Assembly (NCBI RefSeq): GCF_042677205.1
Contig: NZ_JBHTIU010000027.1
Location: 186,001-250,000, forward strand
DNA length: 64,000 nt
Source of the DNA: Paenibacillus_L residui
GTDB taxonomy: Bacteria; Bacillota; Bacilli; Paenibacillales; NBRC-103111
Reading direction: 5' to 3'
Shown here piece after piece: positions 41,709-50,639 of the stretch. The position numbers were made by a program, and so were the translations under genes. The notes under the pieces were generated by a model that saw nothing but the letters and a program-made list of their open reading frames with translations, made no database searches and had not been told where the DNA came from. Positions within the stretch are counted from its first letter, which is position 1, and the number at the start of each line of letters is the position of its first letter.

Positions 41709-41738
41709 TATATAATATCAACGAAGAATATTATTTAC
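41694..41738. promoter_or_regulatory. Paired operator-like palindromes
   Basis: GAAATAATATTTC (41694-41706) is palindromic and a second related site GAATATTATTTAC (41726-41738) lies 19 bases away as its inverted counterpart. The first overlaps the promoter spacer and -35. This is the pattern of a repressor binding cooperatively. The regulator is not in the window. The rest of the 41574-41896 gap shows nothing else. Confidence 0.6.
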
Positions 41739-41896
41739 AATTTATCTTTTCCCGGTGAATATCGGCCGTAAAACAGGCCTACTCTATAACTAATATTTGG
41801 CAGGACGAGATTTTATTCATATCGGAAATGGCAATAGGTTCTATGTTGTCATCGCCAAATAGAATAGCCCCATCCGGATTGGCCGCCTTAGTTCTT

Positions 41897-42394
41897 CTAA
41901 TCCTTGCTTTCAAAAAAGACGTGTTCGGCCTTGATTTCTTCCCCGAGCGTCATTAGTCCGAACGAATATAACGGCTGCCTGCGCTTGTCCGTCGGGGAAC
42001 CGGGATTAAACAGCAATACCCCTTCATGCCTCATATTGAGTGGAACATGCGAATGTCCGAAGATGACCGCATCGACGGCATCTTCCTTAAAAGCTTCAAA
42101 TGCCCGGATTTCCGTCGTCTTGCCGACGCCGTCCCCGTGAACGAGACCGATCTTGAATCCGCCAAGCTGAATAACCTTCCGGCGGCCAAACCGGTCATAA
42201 ATATCCCAGCCGTCCGTGTTGCCGGCAACTCCTTCCACAGGCGCGATCAGGCTTAATTCGTCATATACCCACATCGATTGCCAATCCCCCGCATGGAGGA
42301 TTAAGTCTACTCCTTCGAGTCCTTCTCTTACCGCTTTCGGAAGCTGCTTCGCAAAACGGGGCATATGTGTGTCGGAAATGACTCCTACTTTCAT
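41897..42394 (-). CDS. YfcE/MJ0936-family metallophosphodiesterase
   Basis: A 165-residue calcineurin-like phosphoesterase. All metal-binding motifs are present: SDTHMPRF (DxH), ILHAGDW (GD), VAGNTDGWD (GNxD), GLVHGDGVG and FGHSHVPLN (GHxH). Length and layout match the YfcE family, which hydrolyses phosphodiesters with Mn2+ in vitro; the natural substrate is unknown. GAAAGGAAG precedes the ATG. It is probably co-transcribed with mug, 46 bases upstream. Confidence 0.92.
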   Translation of the reverse strand: MKVGVISDTHMPRFAKQLPKAVREGLEGVDLILHAGDWQSMWVYDELSLIAPVEGVAGNTDGWDIYDRFGRRKVIQLGGFKIGLVHGDGVGKTTEIRAFEAFKEDAVDAVIFGHSHVPLNMRHEGVLLFNPGSPTDKRRQPLYSFGLMTLGEEIKAEHVFFESKD

Positions 42395-42440
42395 TTCTCT
42401 TCTTCCTTTCTTTTTGGCGTCTTTGGATTTTTGTTCAGTG

Positions 42441-42941
42441 CTATAGGTGCTTCTTCAACTGACGGAATACTGCGGTCATTTCCTCCAGGCTCATTCGTAC
42501 AAGCCCGCTCGTTGAAGGGGCTACGAAATCAACGACTCCGGGGACAGACGCTTCCGTCTGGACTCCCCAGGAGACGCTCTTTTTCCCGCTGTATTGCTGA
42601 TAGACCCCTTTGCCGACAAAACAAACGATCTGCGGCCGATATTTTTCAATTTTGACACGCAGCTTAAGACGTCCTTCCTCATACTCCTCCTTCCCGATTT
42701 CCGCCGCCGTCCTGGTCGGCCGCTCTACGATATTGGTAAAGCCATACCCGAGCTCGAGCAATTTTCCATCCTCTTCCGGGGAATATAATCTGGAAGTTAA
42801 CCCGGCGGCAAACAGCACTCTCCAGAAACGGTTATTCGGATTGGCATAATGGTGTCCGGTTTCGCCTGATTTCAGGCTCGGATTATATCCCACGAACAGA
42901 ATCTTCAAGCCATTCTGCAAATGATCCGGAAGGGTATCCAC
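42441..42941 (-). CDS. mug: Mismatch-specific uracil/thymine-DNA glycosylase
   Basis: A 166-residue MUG-type glycosylase that removes U or T opposite G. The active-site motif is VGYNPSLKSGETGHHYANPN followed by NRFW (the GINPG-like loop, with Asn as the key residue), and the DNA-wedge motif is VAPSTSGLVRM near residue 145. ELGYGFTNIVERPTRTA is also typical. It starts at GTG with AAGGAGG seven bases upstream. The neighbour downstream is the phosphodiesterase gene. Length agrees with the family. Confidence 0.93.
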   Translation of the reverse strand: MDTLPDHLQNGLKILFVGYNPSLKSGETGHHYANPNNRFWRVLFAAGLTSRLYSPEEDGKLLELGYGFTNIVERPTRTAAEIGKEEYEEGRLKLRVKIEKYRPQIVCFVGKGVYQQYSGKKSVSWGVQTEASVPGVVDFVAPSTSGLVRMSLEEMTAVFRQLKKHL

Positions 42942-43189
42942 CTTGCGGCCTCCTTCATTAAATAGTTTTGGAACGAGTTCCGGAAAACAATCGAATAGAG
43001 GAATTTCCCTTTATTTGCTATATTGTGTATGAATATCGATCTCTTGTAAACACGGTTGCAAAATTAGGCTTTGAGCCATAATAGAGGTTGCCGTTATTTC
43101 TTATTATAGCTTATCTGTGGTATAGCTCTCACACCAAGCTGAAGAAGCCAACCCTTTTTCTTTCCTTTATTCCTTTTTACATTTTATAG

Positions 43190-43195
43190 TATAAT
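43190..43195 (+). promoter_or_regulatory. Consensus -10 box upstream of mgtC-like gene
   Basis: TATAAT within TTTTATAGTATAATACTAACC, about 90 bases before the gene. No good -35 is seen at 17 bases (TTATTC). The 329-base gap 42942-43285 holds nothing else I recognise. Confidence 0.45.
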
Positions 43196-43285
43196 ACTAA
43201 CCATTCCTTCGTCATCGCCCTGTCTGTTCTTTTTCTGACCCGTCGGACGTATATTTGAATTCTATATCTTGTGCAAAAGGAAGTG

Positions 43286-43960
43286 ATGAACATGCTGGCA
43301 GCATCCCTCCTCCGCCTTACGGTTGCCGGAATATGCGGGGCTCTCATTGGATATGAGAGGAAAAACCGGATGAAGGATGCGGGGATACGAACTCATTTTA
43401 TGGTTTCTGTAGGCGCTGCATTGATGATTCTCGTCTCCAAATACGGGTTTCAGGATCAGATCGGCTGGGATAATTTAAGTCTGGATCCTTCCCGTATTGC
43501 CGCTCAAGTCGTTAGCGGCGTCAGTTTTTTGGGGGCCGGAATGATCTTCCTTCAGCGCCAAACCGTTAAGAGCTTGACCACCGCGGCCGGCATCTGGGCT
43601 ACCTCCGGAATTGGCATGGCCATAGGGGCGGGGCTGTATTGGATCGGAATCAGCGTAACCGTGTTGATTCTCATTGCGCAGGTTCTGCTGCACGGCCGCT
43701 TTAATTGGCTGGAAGGACCCAAGACTGAGCAATTGGTGGTCCGTATGGAAGACCAACCGGGAGCTGTAGAAGCCCTGCAGCGGATTCTGGCCGACAAGAG
43801 CATCGCCATTCTTAACTTCCAGGCCGAGAAATGGTCCAAGAAAGAGGACCCGGTCATCGAGCTGGAAATGGTGGTCCGTCTTCCGAGCCACCTTACTCTG
43901 CAGCAATTAATGACCTTGATTCAGGAAGTGAATGAAGTTAGAACCGTTAACATGCATTGA
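43286..43960 (+). CDS. MgtC/SapB-family membrane protein
   Basis: A 224-residue MgtC/SapB-family protein. Four to five membrane segments fill residues 5-145, with the family motifs GALIGYERKNRMKDAGIRTH, GVSFLGAGMIFLQRQTVKSL and TAAGIWATSGIGMAIGAGLY. A soluble ACT-like domain (about 155-224, TEQLVVRMEDQPGAVEALQR) closes the protein. MgtC proteins are linked to growth at low magnesium, in some cases through control of F-type ATPase; the role here is not known. Two ATGs (43286 and 43292) both follow AAAAGGAA at less than ideal spacing. It is the only plus-strand gene between 37.6 and 64 kb. Confidence 0.9.
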   Translation: MNMLAASLLRLTVAGICGALIGYERKNRMKDAGIRTHFMVSVGAALMILVSKYGFQDQIGWDNLSLDPSRIAAQVVSGVSFLGAGMIFLQRQTVKSLTTAAGIWATSGIGMAIGAGLYWIGISVTVLILIAQVLLHGRFNWLEGPKTEQLVVRMEDQPGAVEALQRILADKSIAILNFQAEKWSKKEDPVIELEMVVRLPSHLTLQQLMTLIQEVNEVRTVNMH

Positions 43961-44049
43961 ATGCCTTACTAAGTGTGGCATAGCCTTCGAAATATTCTTC
44001 TGCAACCTGACAGTGTGTCGGCTAACCTTTTTCGCGCGGCCTCTCTCAC

Positions 44050-44085
44050 AAGAAGGACCGGGATGTGATGATCCCGGTCCTTCTT
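44050..44085 (+). terminator. Terminator hairpin between mgtC-like gene and nucleobase permease
   Basis: A perfect 15-base stem AAGAAGGACCGGGAT / ATCCCGGTCCTTCTT with a six-base loop, between two convergent genes. It serves the mgtC-like gene, and likely the permease from the other side. Confidence 0.88.
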
Positions 44086-44152
44086 CATTAAGGAATAAAT
44101 CTGTCTTTAAATCGCTTCAGCACTACACTGAAATACGATAAGCGAGTAATAA

Positions 44153-45490
44153 TTACTCCGCCTGTTGTTTTCGTTTAAACACAACGTGCTCCAACACTAT
44201 GGACAGAGTGACTCCAACAATCAATCCGTTTCCAACAATATAGCCGAACACCGAAGGCAGATTCGCCCAAGCCGAACCCGGCACGAACATAAGGCCTACG
44301 CCTGACAGCAGAGAAAATCCAATGATGAACAGGTCCTTCAAGTTCAATTCCATCCGTTTATAATCTCTAAGTCCGAACCCGAGCAACTGCCCGAATACGG
44401 TAAACAGAATAGCGTAGCCTACCGGCTGCGGAATGGTGCTCAGCCATTGCCCCACTCTGGGTAGAAGGCCCAGCACGATAAATCCGATGGACGCCAGCAG
44501 GAAGGGCAGCCTCGAAGCAATACGGGTAAGAACGACCATACTGGCTGCGGCCGTCAATGGCACCGCCGCAACCGTGCCGAACAGGCCGGCCAGCAGCGTT
44601 CCGATTCCTGTCATGAAGGAGCCTCTGTTGATCATGGAATCGGTCACCTTCTCATCAGCGGCCGAGGCGAACACCTGTATACTCGCGATCAGGTTGGACA
44701 GCAAGATCGCCGACGTAATGACGCAGGTTATGACAATTCCAGTATTCCATTGCGGGACCCCGAAGGGGAATACCTGCGGCAAAGCTGCCCATGGAGCCTG
44801 CTCCTCCGGGAATCGCACCATCCCGAGAAGGGCGTATAGCAGCCAGCCGGTGCCTAAACCGATCAATACCGCCATGCTTTTAAGCATCCCTTTAGCCTTC
44901 ATCATGATTCCGACCGTGAATGAAATCAGCAGCAGAGAGAGTAGAACGATCTTCGGAATCACCTGGTCGCTCCCCTCGTATCCGATTCCGAGAACTCCCT
45001 CCACTAATGATTTCGAAACCTGCATACTCAGCAATACAAGGAAAGTGCCGGTAACGACAGGTGTAAACAACGCCCTTAACCGGTTAAGCAGCCGGAATAC
45101 AGCCAACAGGATAAACACTAATGAGCTCACGATAAGGCCCATCTCCAGCTCGGCCAGCAAAGTTTGCGTCGTGCCTCCCATCTGCATGTTCATAGTGATT
45201 AACACCAGGAAAACTCCCCACCACATTCCGGCAGGCCCCTCTATAATCGGGAGCCGGTGTCCGAACATGACCTGGATTGCCCCGATCAACCCGCACAGAA
45301 ACAGCGTCCGGCTGGTGTAGAACGATATTTCCTCCCCGCTTAAGCCCAGGGTAAGCCCCAGAACAAGCGGAACGGTAATAAAATTTGCCAGCATGAAAAT
45401 AAACCATTGAATGGCGGACAACCAAAGCACCGTTCCTTTGGGGCGTTCATTCAATTTGTACAGCAGGGCTTGTTGATCCGCGCCGCCCAT
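44153..45490 (-). CDS. Uracil/xanthine permease (NCS2 family)
   Basis: A 445-residue nucleobase:cation symporter-2 member with about 14 hydrophobic segments. Sequence marks are FIMLANFITVPLVLGLTLGL, RLPIIEGPAGMWWGVFLV in TM3, QVFASAADEKVTDSMINRGS near the conserved glutamate region of TM8-9 and LAGLFGTVAAVPLTAAASM in TM10. Whether it carries uracil or xanthine cannot be read here; no PRPP-responsive or purine riboswitch is visible in the short leader. The ATG at 45490 follows GGAGAGGAGTGGAAGG. A terminator of the upstream ricA gene precedes it, so it is a separate unit. Confidence 0.9.
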   Translation of the reverse strand: MGGADQQALLYKLNERPKGTVLWLSAIQWFIFMLANFITVPLVLGLTLGLSGEEISFYTSRTLFLCGLIGAIQVMFGHRLPIIEGPAGMWWGVFLVLITMNMQMGGTTQTLLAELEMGLIVSSLVFILLAVFRLLNRLRALFTPVVTGTFLVLLSMQVSKSLVEGVLGIGYEGSDQVIPKIVLLSLLLISFTVGIMMKAKGMLKSMAVLIGLGTGWLLYALLGMVRFPEEQAPWAALPQVFPFGVPQWNTGIVITCVITSAILLSNLIASIQVFASAADEKVTDSMINRGSFMTGIGTLLAGLFGTVAAVPLTAAASMVVLTRIASRLPFLLASIGFIVLGLLPRVGQWLSTIPQPVGYAILFTVFGQLLGFGLRDYKRMELNLKDLFIIGFSLLSGVGLMFVPGSAWANLPSVFGYIVGNGLIVGVTLSIVLEHVVFKRKQQAE

Positions 45491-45513
45491 CCTTCCACTC
45501 CTCTCCAACAATA

Positions 45514-45558
45514 GAAAACAGCACCTAAAGAGAAGGGCAAACCTCCTTTAAGTGCTGT
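45514..45558 (-). terminator. Terminator of the miaB-ricA unit
   Basis: ACAGCAC.TAAAG pairs with CTTTA.GTGCTGT, with one mismatch. On the minus strand TTTCTATT follows. It lies between ricA and the permease gene. Confidence 0.75.
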
Positions 45559-45582
45559 CCGGTTCATCCGGAAACTTCTATC

Positions 45583-46035
45583 TTAATCACTGCAGTTAGC
45601 AGGCTCCTCCGCTTGCGCCTGCTCCACTTCAATTTTCTGGGATACTGTGTCTCTGACGACCCCCATAACCATTTGAAGCAGGTAGTTGATATCATGCTGA
45701 GTTTGTTGAAATTGACTTACGATAGGAATCCCATCAAGCTCATTTTGCAGTGCTTCGATTTCTCCTTCGATTTTCTTGACCATTTCCGGGTTGCGAAATG
45801 TCTTTTCGAAGGCTACGGCCTCTTTTTGTTTTTTCTTGATTTGTTTAATCAAGCTCTGCACATGATCGTTATTGCGGATTTGCATCTCTGCTTTTTTGTA
45901 ATATTGAACCTCTGTTGATGTGGAGATCAGTGCGGCCAGCTCTTTGGCCTTCTCCATAATATCATCCCGTATAATCAAATCTTTAGTATCGTATTGATGC
46001 ATCCCGTTCTTAAGAACACGAGCCTTTCCGCTCAT
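45583..46035 (-). CDS. ricA: RicA (YmcA) of the RicAFT complex
   Basis: A 150-residue YmcA/YlbF-family protein. In B. subtilis RicA joins RicF and RicT in an Fe-S complex that aids RNase Y-dependent mRNA processing and sporulation, biofilm and competence control. The sequence is almost all helical, with ELAALISTSTEVQYYKKAEM and VQSLIKQIKKKQKEAVAFEK. The C-terminus has NYLLQMVMGVVRDTV and a Cys near the end. The second of two ATGs (46035) has AAGGGG nine bases upstream. It lies directly after miaB, as in B. subtilis, and in the same section as rny. Confidence 0.93.
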   Translation of the reverse strand: MSGKARVLKNGMHQYDTKDLIIRDDIMEKAKELAALISTSTEVQYYKKAEMQIRNNDHVQSLIKQIKKKQKEAVAFEKTFRNPEMVKKIEGEIEALQNELDGIPIVSQFQQTQHDINYLLQMVMGVVRDTVSQKIEVEQAQAEEPANCSD

Positions 46036-46075
46036 CGAATTCATCCCCTTGTTCGTAATAATGCAGGCACATTAT

Positions 46076-47560
46076 CTATATGGCGGTGCGGACGGAATCG
46101 GGCACCAATTCCCCTTTAACCAGCCATGTCTGTGTTTCGACCACGCGAACGTGAACCCGTTTCCCAATCAGATCCCGGGTTCCGGCAAAATGCACAAGCT
46201 TGTTCGTACGTGTCCGGGCGGAGAGCACATCCGGATTCGTCTTGCTTTCTCCTTCGACAAGCACCTCTACGACTTGTCCCAGCAGCTTGTCGTTGCTCTT
46301 CTTGCTAAGCTCCGTCATGAGCTCGTTCAAACGGTAAAGCCGCTCTTTCTTCACGGATTCTGGCACGTCATCCTTCATGGCTGCGGCCGGAGTCCCTTCC
46401 CTGGGGGAATAGATAAACGTAAATGCGGAATCAAAGCCTACTTCTTTAACCAGAGACATTGTTTCCTCAAATTGCTCATCTGTTTCACCCGGGAATCCGA
46501 CAATGATATCCGTTGTGAGGACTACGTCCGGAATAGCTTCTCTTATTTTGCGGACCAGCTCAAGATAGCCTTCCCGTGTATACTTGCGGCTCATCTTCTT
46601 CAAAATTTGCGAGCTGCCCGACTGAACCGGCAAATGGATATGCTCCATTAGATTTCCCTTCTGGCTCAGCACCTTAATCAGATGATCGTCGAAATCCCGC
46701 GGATGGGAAGTGGTGAAACGGACTCTGGGAATATCGATCTTATGGATATCATTCATTAGATCTCCGAATGAATACTCGATATCCTCAAAATCCTTCCCGT
46801 AGGCATTCACATTCTGGCCAAGCAGAGTGATCTCCTGAAATCCCTTCCGGGCCAGATCACGAACCTCGGCAAGCACATCCTGCGGGCGGCGGCTCCGTTC
46901 CTTACCGCGCGTATATGGAACGATACAGTACGTACAGAACTTGTCACAGCCATACATAATGTTAACCCAAGCCCGGACCCCTTCGCGTCTCTTCGGAAGG
47001 TTCTCGATGATATCCCCTTCCTTGGACCATACCTCAACGACCATTTCTTTACTGAAGGTTGCATCCTGCAGCAGGTTTGGCAAACGGTGGATATTGTGGG
47101 TCCCGAAAATCATATCGACGAAAGGATGCTTCTGCATGATCCGGTTAACAACCGCTTCTTCCTGAGACATACATCCGCAGACTCCAAGAATAAGCGACGG
47201 CTTCTCCGCCTTCAAGGATTTCAGATGCCCCAATTCTCCGAATACTTTATCTTCGGCATTCTCGCGAATGGCACAAGTATTCAGCAGAATAACGTCCGCC
47301 TCCAGCTTATCCTCCGTAGACTGAAAGCCCATCAGATCGAGCATTCCCTTCATCGTTTCAGTGTCATGCTCGTTCATCTGACATCCGTAAGTACGGATCA
47401 TATAAAACTTGCCTTCCCCGAAGCCCTTCAACGATTCCGGAATGGAGAAATCATAATGAACCTTGACTTCTTCCTTCCCGCGTTTCTTGGCTTCCTTCAA
47501 AGAGGGGGGCTGAAAGTATATGGAATAATCCTTCTCGGTTGCCTTCGGCTGGTTATTCAT
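46076..47560 (-). CDS. miaB: tRNA methylthiotransferase MiaB
   Basis: A 494-residue radical-SAM methylthiotransferase that converts i6A37 to ms2i6A37 in tRNA. An N-terminal extension of about 45 residues leads to the UPF0004 domain with cluster-binding Cys in TYGCQMNEHD, NTCAIRENAED and GVCGCMSQEE. The radical-SAM CxxxCxxC is in GCDKFCTYCIVPYTRGKERS. The C-terminal TRAM domain includes QVVEVLVEG and LIGKRVHVRVVE. It is followed by ricA. GAGAGGAAGAG lies upstream of the ATG. Confidence 0.97.
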   Translation of the reverse strand: MNNQPKATEKDYSIYFQPPSLKEAKKRGKEEVKVHYDFSIPESLKGFGEGKFYMIRTYGCQMNEHDTETMKGMLDLMGFQSTEDKLEADVILLNTCAIRENAEDKVFGELGHLKSLKAEKPSLILGVCGCMSQEEAVVNRIMQKHPFVDMIFGTHNIHRLPNLLQDATFSKEMVVEVWSKEGDIIENLPKRREGVRAWVNIMYGCDKFCTYCIVPYTRGKERSRRPQDVLAEVRDLARKGFQEITLLGQNVNAYGKDFEDIEYSFGDLMNDIHKIDIPRVRFTTSHPRDFDDHLIKVLSQKGNLMEHIHLPVQSGSSQILKKMSRKYTREGYLELVRKIREAIPDVVLTTDIIVGFPGETDEQFEETMSLVKEVGFDSAFTFIYSPREGTPAAAMKDDVPESVKKERLYRLNELMTELSKKSNDKLLGQVVEVLVEGESKTNPDVLSARTRTNKLVHFAGTRDLIGKRVHVRVVETQTWLVKGELVPDSVRTAI

Positions 47561-47671
47561 TATACAGCTCTTCCTCTCATCAAAATCTTATCCAATCCAT
47601 TATACCATTGTACCGTATACGAAGACAAAAAAGGAACAAATTTTTTGCCAAAGCCGTGACATCGGAATGCT

Positions 47672-47708
47672 AAAAAAGGCTCATGATCGGCAAGCCAAAT
47701 CATGAGCC
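47672..47708 (-). terminator. Rho-independent terminator of korAB
   Basis: A perfect ten-base stem GGCTCATGAT / ATCATGAGCC; the minus strand then reads TTTTTTAGC. It lies 30 bases past the korB stop. Confidence 0.92.
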
Positions 47709-47738
47709 CGGTAACCTTGTAAATAAATATCCGTAAAA

Positions 47739-48605
47739 TTATTTGAATTCCGCCAGCAGCTTGTCAAAGTCTTCTTCGCTAATTTTGAGGTCCTGATGCG
47801 CCAACGGCTCCTCTTTGAATCCGGTGACCATATCGGCATAGCTCTTCTTGTTGGTATCTTGATAGATCAGGCCCGTAAGCATGCCGTTCGTTTCCATCAG
47901 CTTCATCATGGCCATCGCCCGGTTGGACGGATCATAATCCGGAATATCATCAATCTCTACAATATTTTGCTTGAACCAATCGTAGGTATTGATTTTGTTG
48001 AATGTGACACAAGGGCTAAATACGTTCAGAAATGCGAATCCTTTATGATTGATGGCCTGCTCGATTAATGATGTCAGCTGCTTCAAGTTGCTGGAGAAGG
48101 ATTGAGCGACGAAGGTTGCACCTGCGGCCAATGCCAACTCCAAGGGAGCCAGCGCGGTTTCGATAGCACCATGAGGGGCACCTTTCGTCTTGAAGCCTTC
48201 CGCGCTGCGCGGGGAGGGCTGGCCCTTGGTCAAGCCATAAATTTGGTTGTCCATTACGATATAAGTGATATCGATGTTGCGGCGAATGGCATGAATGGTA
48301 TGGCCCATGCCAATGGCAAATCCGTCTCCGTCTCCTCCCGCCGCCACAACGGTCAGATCGCGGTTGGCCATCTTCAAGCCTTGCGCGATCGGCAGCGCCC
48401 TTCCGTGCGTGCCATGGAATCCGTAAGCGTTAATATATCCGGAGATTCGGCCGGAGCATCCGATCCCGGATACGATAGCCAGCTGCTCCGGCTCCAGCCC
48501 CAAATTGGCAGCAGCCCGTTGAATAGAGGCTTGTACGGAGAAATCGCCGCATCCGGGACACCAGTTTGGCTTAACGTTATTTCGAAAATCTTTTAATGTT
48601 GCCAT
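47739..48605 (-). CDS. korB: 2-oxoacid:ferredoxin oxidoreductase subunit beta
   Basis: A 288-residue TPP-binding beta subunit. PNWCPGCGDFSVQASIQRA holds the CxxC of the Fe4S4 cluster, GIGCSGRISGYINAYGFHG the next Cys and HGRALPIAQGLKMAN; the TPP/Mg motif is GGDGDGFAIGMGHTIHAIRR followed by YIVMDNQIYGLTKGQPSPRS. The enzyme, with the alpha subunit, oxidatively decarboxylates a 2-oxoacid (2-oxoglutarate or pyruvate) to the acyl-CoA, reducing ferredoxin. The start at 48605 lies inside the alpha gene end (13-base overlap), with AAGGGG upstream. Confidence 0.94.
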   Translation of the reverse strand: MATLKDFRNNVKPNWCPGCGDFSVQASIQRAAANLGLEPEQLAIVSGIGCSGRISGYINAYGFHGTHGRALPIAQGLKMANRDLTVVAAGGDGDGFAIGMGHTIHAIRRNIDITYIVMDNQIYGLTKGQPSPRSAEGFKTKGAPHGAIETALAPLELALAAGATFVAQSFSSNLKQLTSLIEQAINHKGFAFLNVFSPCVTFNKINTYDWFKQNIVEIDDIPDYDPSNRAMAMMKLMETNGMLTGLIYQDTNKKSYADMVTGFKEEPLAHQDLKISEEDFDKLLAEFK

Positions 48606-50338
48606 GCGATCAGCCCCTTGCATTCTTTATGAATTTCCGACGGAAGGAACGGATTGCCATTATATTTCAACACGTTATGAATTTTGTCGGCGCAGCCAAA
48701 ATGCAGCTTAATAAGCGACGCAAGCTGCCCCGTAGCGTTATTTTCAACGACGACGATTTTACTTGCCTTCTCAATATGTGGTCTGAGCTCATCAACCGGG
48801 AACGGATGCAGCAAGCGGACTGTTAAATGATTGCTCTTGATCCCTTCGGATGCAAGTCTGCCGCGAGCTTCGTCAATCGTTCCTCCGGTGGAGCCCATTC
48901 CAATGATCAGCATAACCGCATCTTCATGCGGCGCATCCACATGAATCGGCTGCTCCACCTTGATATGCTTCAGCTTTTCCATCCGTTTCTCCATCATCTT
49001 CTCGCGGTTGACGGGGCTCTCCGAAGGACGCCCTACCTCATCATGCTCCACACCGGTAACATGGTGAATTCCATTCTTGATTCCAGGCAGAACCCTTGGA
49101 GAAATGCCATCCTCCGTTACAGCGTAACGTTTGAACAGGGTGCCGTCTTCACGTTCCGGCACATCCCGGAGCAGGTTTCCGCGATCAATGACTATCCGGT
49201 TATAGTCCAGAGGCTCTGCGGATTGCTTGCCCATGCTTAACTGCAAATCGGTCATGACAATGACCGGACACTGGTACTTCTCGGCCAGGTTGAATGCCTG
49301 AATCATGTCGTAGAAGCATTCCTCAACGGTGCTGGGCGCGATGACGATCTTCGGAATTTCCCCATGGGTGCCGTAGATCATCGCATTAACATCGCTTTGC
49401 TCCTGCTTCGTCGGCAAGCCCGTGGACGGACCGCCGCGCTGAGTATCCACAATAACAACAGGCGTCTCGGTCATGCCGGCCAGTCCGATCGCCTCCATCA
49501 TGAGAGACAAGCCGGGACCTGCGGAAGCGGTCATGGAGCGGACTCCGCCGTAATTGGCTCCGATAGCCATCGATACGGCAGCTATCTCATCCTCTGTCTG
49601 GATGACCGTGCCGCCGAATTTAGGCAGTGCCTTGATCAAATATTCCATAATCTCGGAAGCGGGGGTGATGGGATAAGCCGGCATAAATCGGCAGCCTGCC
49701 GCCAATGCGCCCAAAGCGATGGCATCGTTGCCGATCATGAACAGCTTCTGCTTGCCGTCGGCCGGAGCCAGCTGAAATTCCGGCAGAGGACCTCCGGCTT
49801 GATCCAGAATGAAGTCGGCCCCACGCTTGACCGCTTCCAGGTTCTTCTCTACGACCGCGGCTCCCTTGCGGCCGAACTCTTCTTCAACCGCTTTGTTGAA
49901 TACGTCTAGCGGAAGCCCCAGCAGAGCCCAGGAAGCGCCGGAGGCTACCATGTTCTTCATCAGAGAGGTTCCCAGCTCTTCAGCAATCGCCGTTATCGGA
50001 ACGGCAAATAAACGCGCAGAAACTCCGTCCGGGATAACCGGGTTGAATTTGGCGTCAGCCACCACAACCCCGTTCGGGCGAAGCTCCGCAGCGTTTAAAT
50101 CAATACTCTCCTGATCGAAGGCAACCAGAATATCCAGATCATCCGAAATAGCCCGAATCGGCTTCGTGCTGATCCGAATCTTGTTATTGGTATGGCCGCC
50201 CTTAATCCGTGAGGAAAAGTGGCGGTATCCGTACAAATAATAACCTAGGCGGTTCAATGCGGTAGAGAAAATCCGGTCCGTGCTCTCCACGCCTTCGCCT
50301 TGTTGTCCCCCAATCTTCCAAGACAATTGATCAATCAC
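48593..50338 (-). CDS. korA: 2-oxoacid:ferredoxin oxidoreductase subunit alpha (gamma-alpha fusion)
   Basis: A subunit of about 581 residues in which the gamma domain is fused before alpha. The gamma part opens with WKIGGQQGEGVESTDRIF; the alpha part (from about 200) has PAYPITPASEIMEYLIKALP, EDEIAAVSMAIGANYGGVRS and TASAGPGLSLMMEAIGLAGM with the conserved region for the 2-oxoacid. A Rossmann-like C-terminal domain follows (LIIGMGSTGGTIDEARG). No ATG is near the start; of the in-frame GTGs, 50338 has the better spacing behind AAAAGGGG, while 50347 abuts it. It overlaps korB by 13 bases. B. subtilis lacks most such enzymes but the pair is common in other Bacillales. Confidence 0.93.
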   Translation of the reverse strand: MIDQLSWKIGGQQGEGVESTDRIFSTALNRLGYYLYGYRHFSSRIKGGHTNNKIRISTKPIRAISDDLDILVAFDQESIDLNAAELRPNGVVVADAKFNPVIPDGVSARLFAVPITAIAEELGTSLMKNMVASGASWALLGLPLDVFNKAVEEEFGRKGAAVVEKNLEAVKRGADFILDQAGGPLPEFQLAPADGKQKLFMIGNDAIALGALAAGCRFMPAYPITPASEIMEYLIKALPKFGGTVIQTEDEIAAVSMAIGANYGGVRSMTASAGPGLSLMMEAIGLAGMTETPVVIVDTQRGGPSTGLPTKQEQSDVNAMIYGTHGEIPKIVIAPSTVEECFYDMIQAFNLAEKYQCPVIVMTDLQLSMGKQSAEPLDYNRIVIDRGNLLRDVPEREDGTLFKRYAVTEDGISPRVLPGIKNGIHHVTGVEHDEVGRPSESPVNREKMMEKRMEKLKHIKVEQPIHVDAPHEDAVMLIIGMGSTGGTIDEARGRLASEGIKSNHLTVRLLHPFPVDELRPHIEKASKIVVVENNATGQLASLIKLHFGCADKIHNVLKYNGNPFLPSEIHKECKGLIAWQH

Positions 50339-50386
50339 AAGGTCCACCCCTTTTAGCTCATCACTGTATCATCACAAAATTATGAC

Positions 50387-50409
50387 AAAAAAAGCATCCT
50401 AATGATGCT
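50387..50409 (-). terminator. Rho-independent terminator of the M19 dipeptidase gene
   Basis: AGCATC pairs with GATGCT around CTAAT; the minus strand continues TTTTTTTG. It lies 230 bases past the dipeptidase stop and 50 bases before korA. The 301-base gap shows no other feature. Confidence 0.75.
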
Positions 50410-50639
50410 GTTTCTCAAGATGTCCCAACCTTTCCGGATCGGCCGATCTCTGGCCATTAAACAGAGCAAGGTCGCTGTTAATATAATTTTAACTTTACAA
50501 GTCGGCAAAAAAGATTATAATGCGCTCACCCAATTTTACGCCTTTAATTGCCAAAAAGCAAGGGGCGACAAACAACGCTTTAAATAGTTATTTTCGATCA
50601 AATGCATATCGAAATTAGAACGATATTTCATTCTCTACT

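Noticed and set aside
45491..45582. Purine or PRPP-type riboswitch in front of the nucleobase permease
   Set aside because: The gap is only about 90 bases and is filled by the ricA terminator hairpin; no aptamer core sequence is visible.
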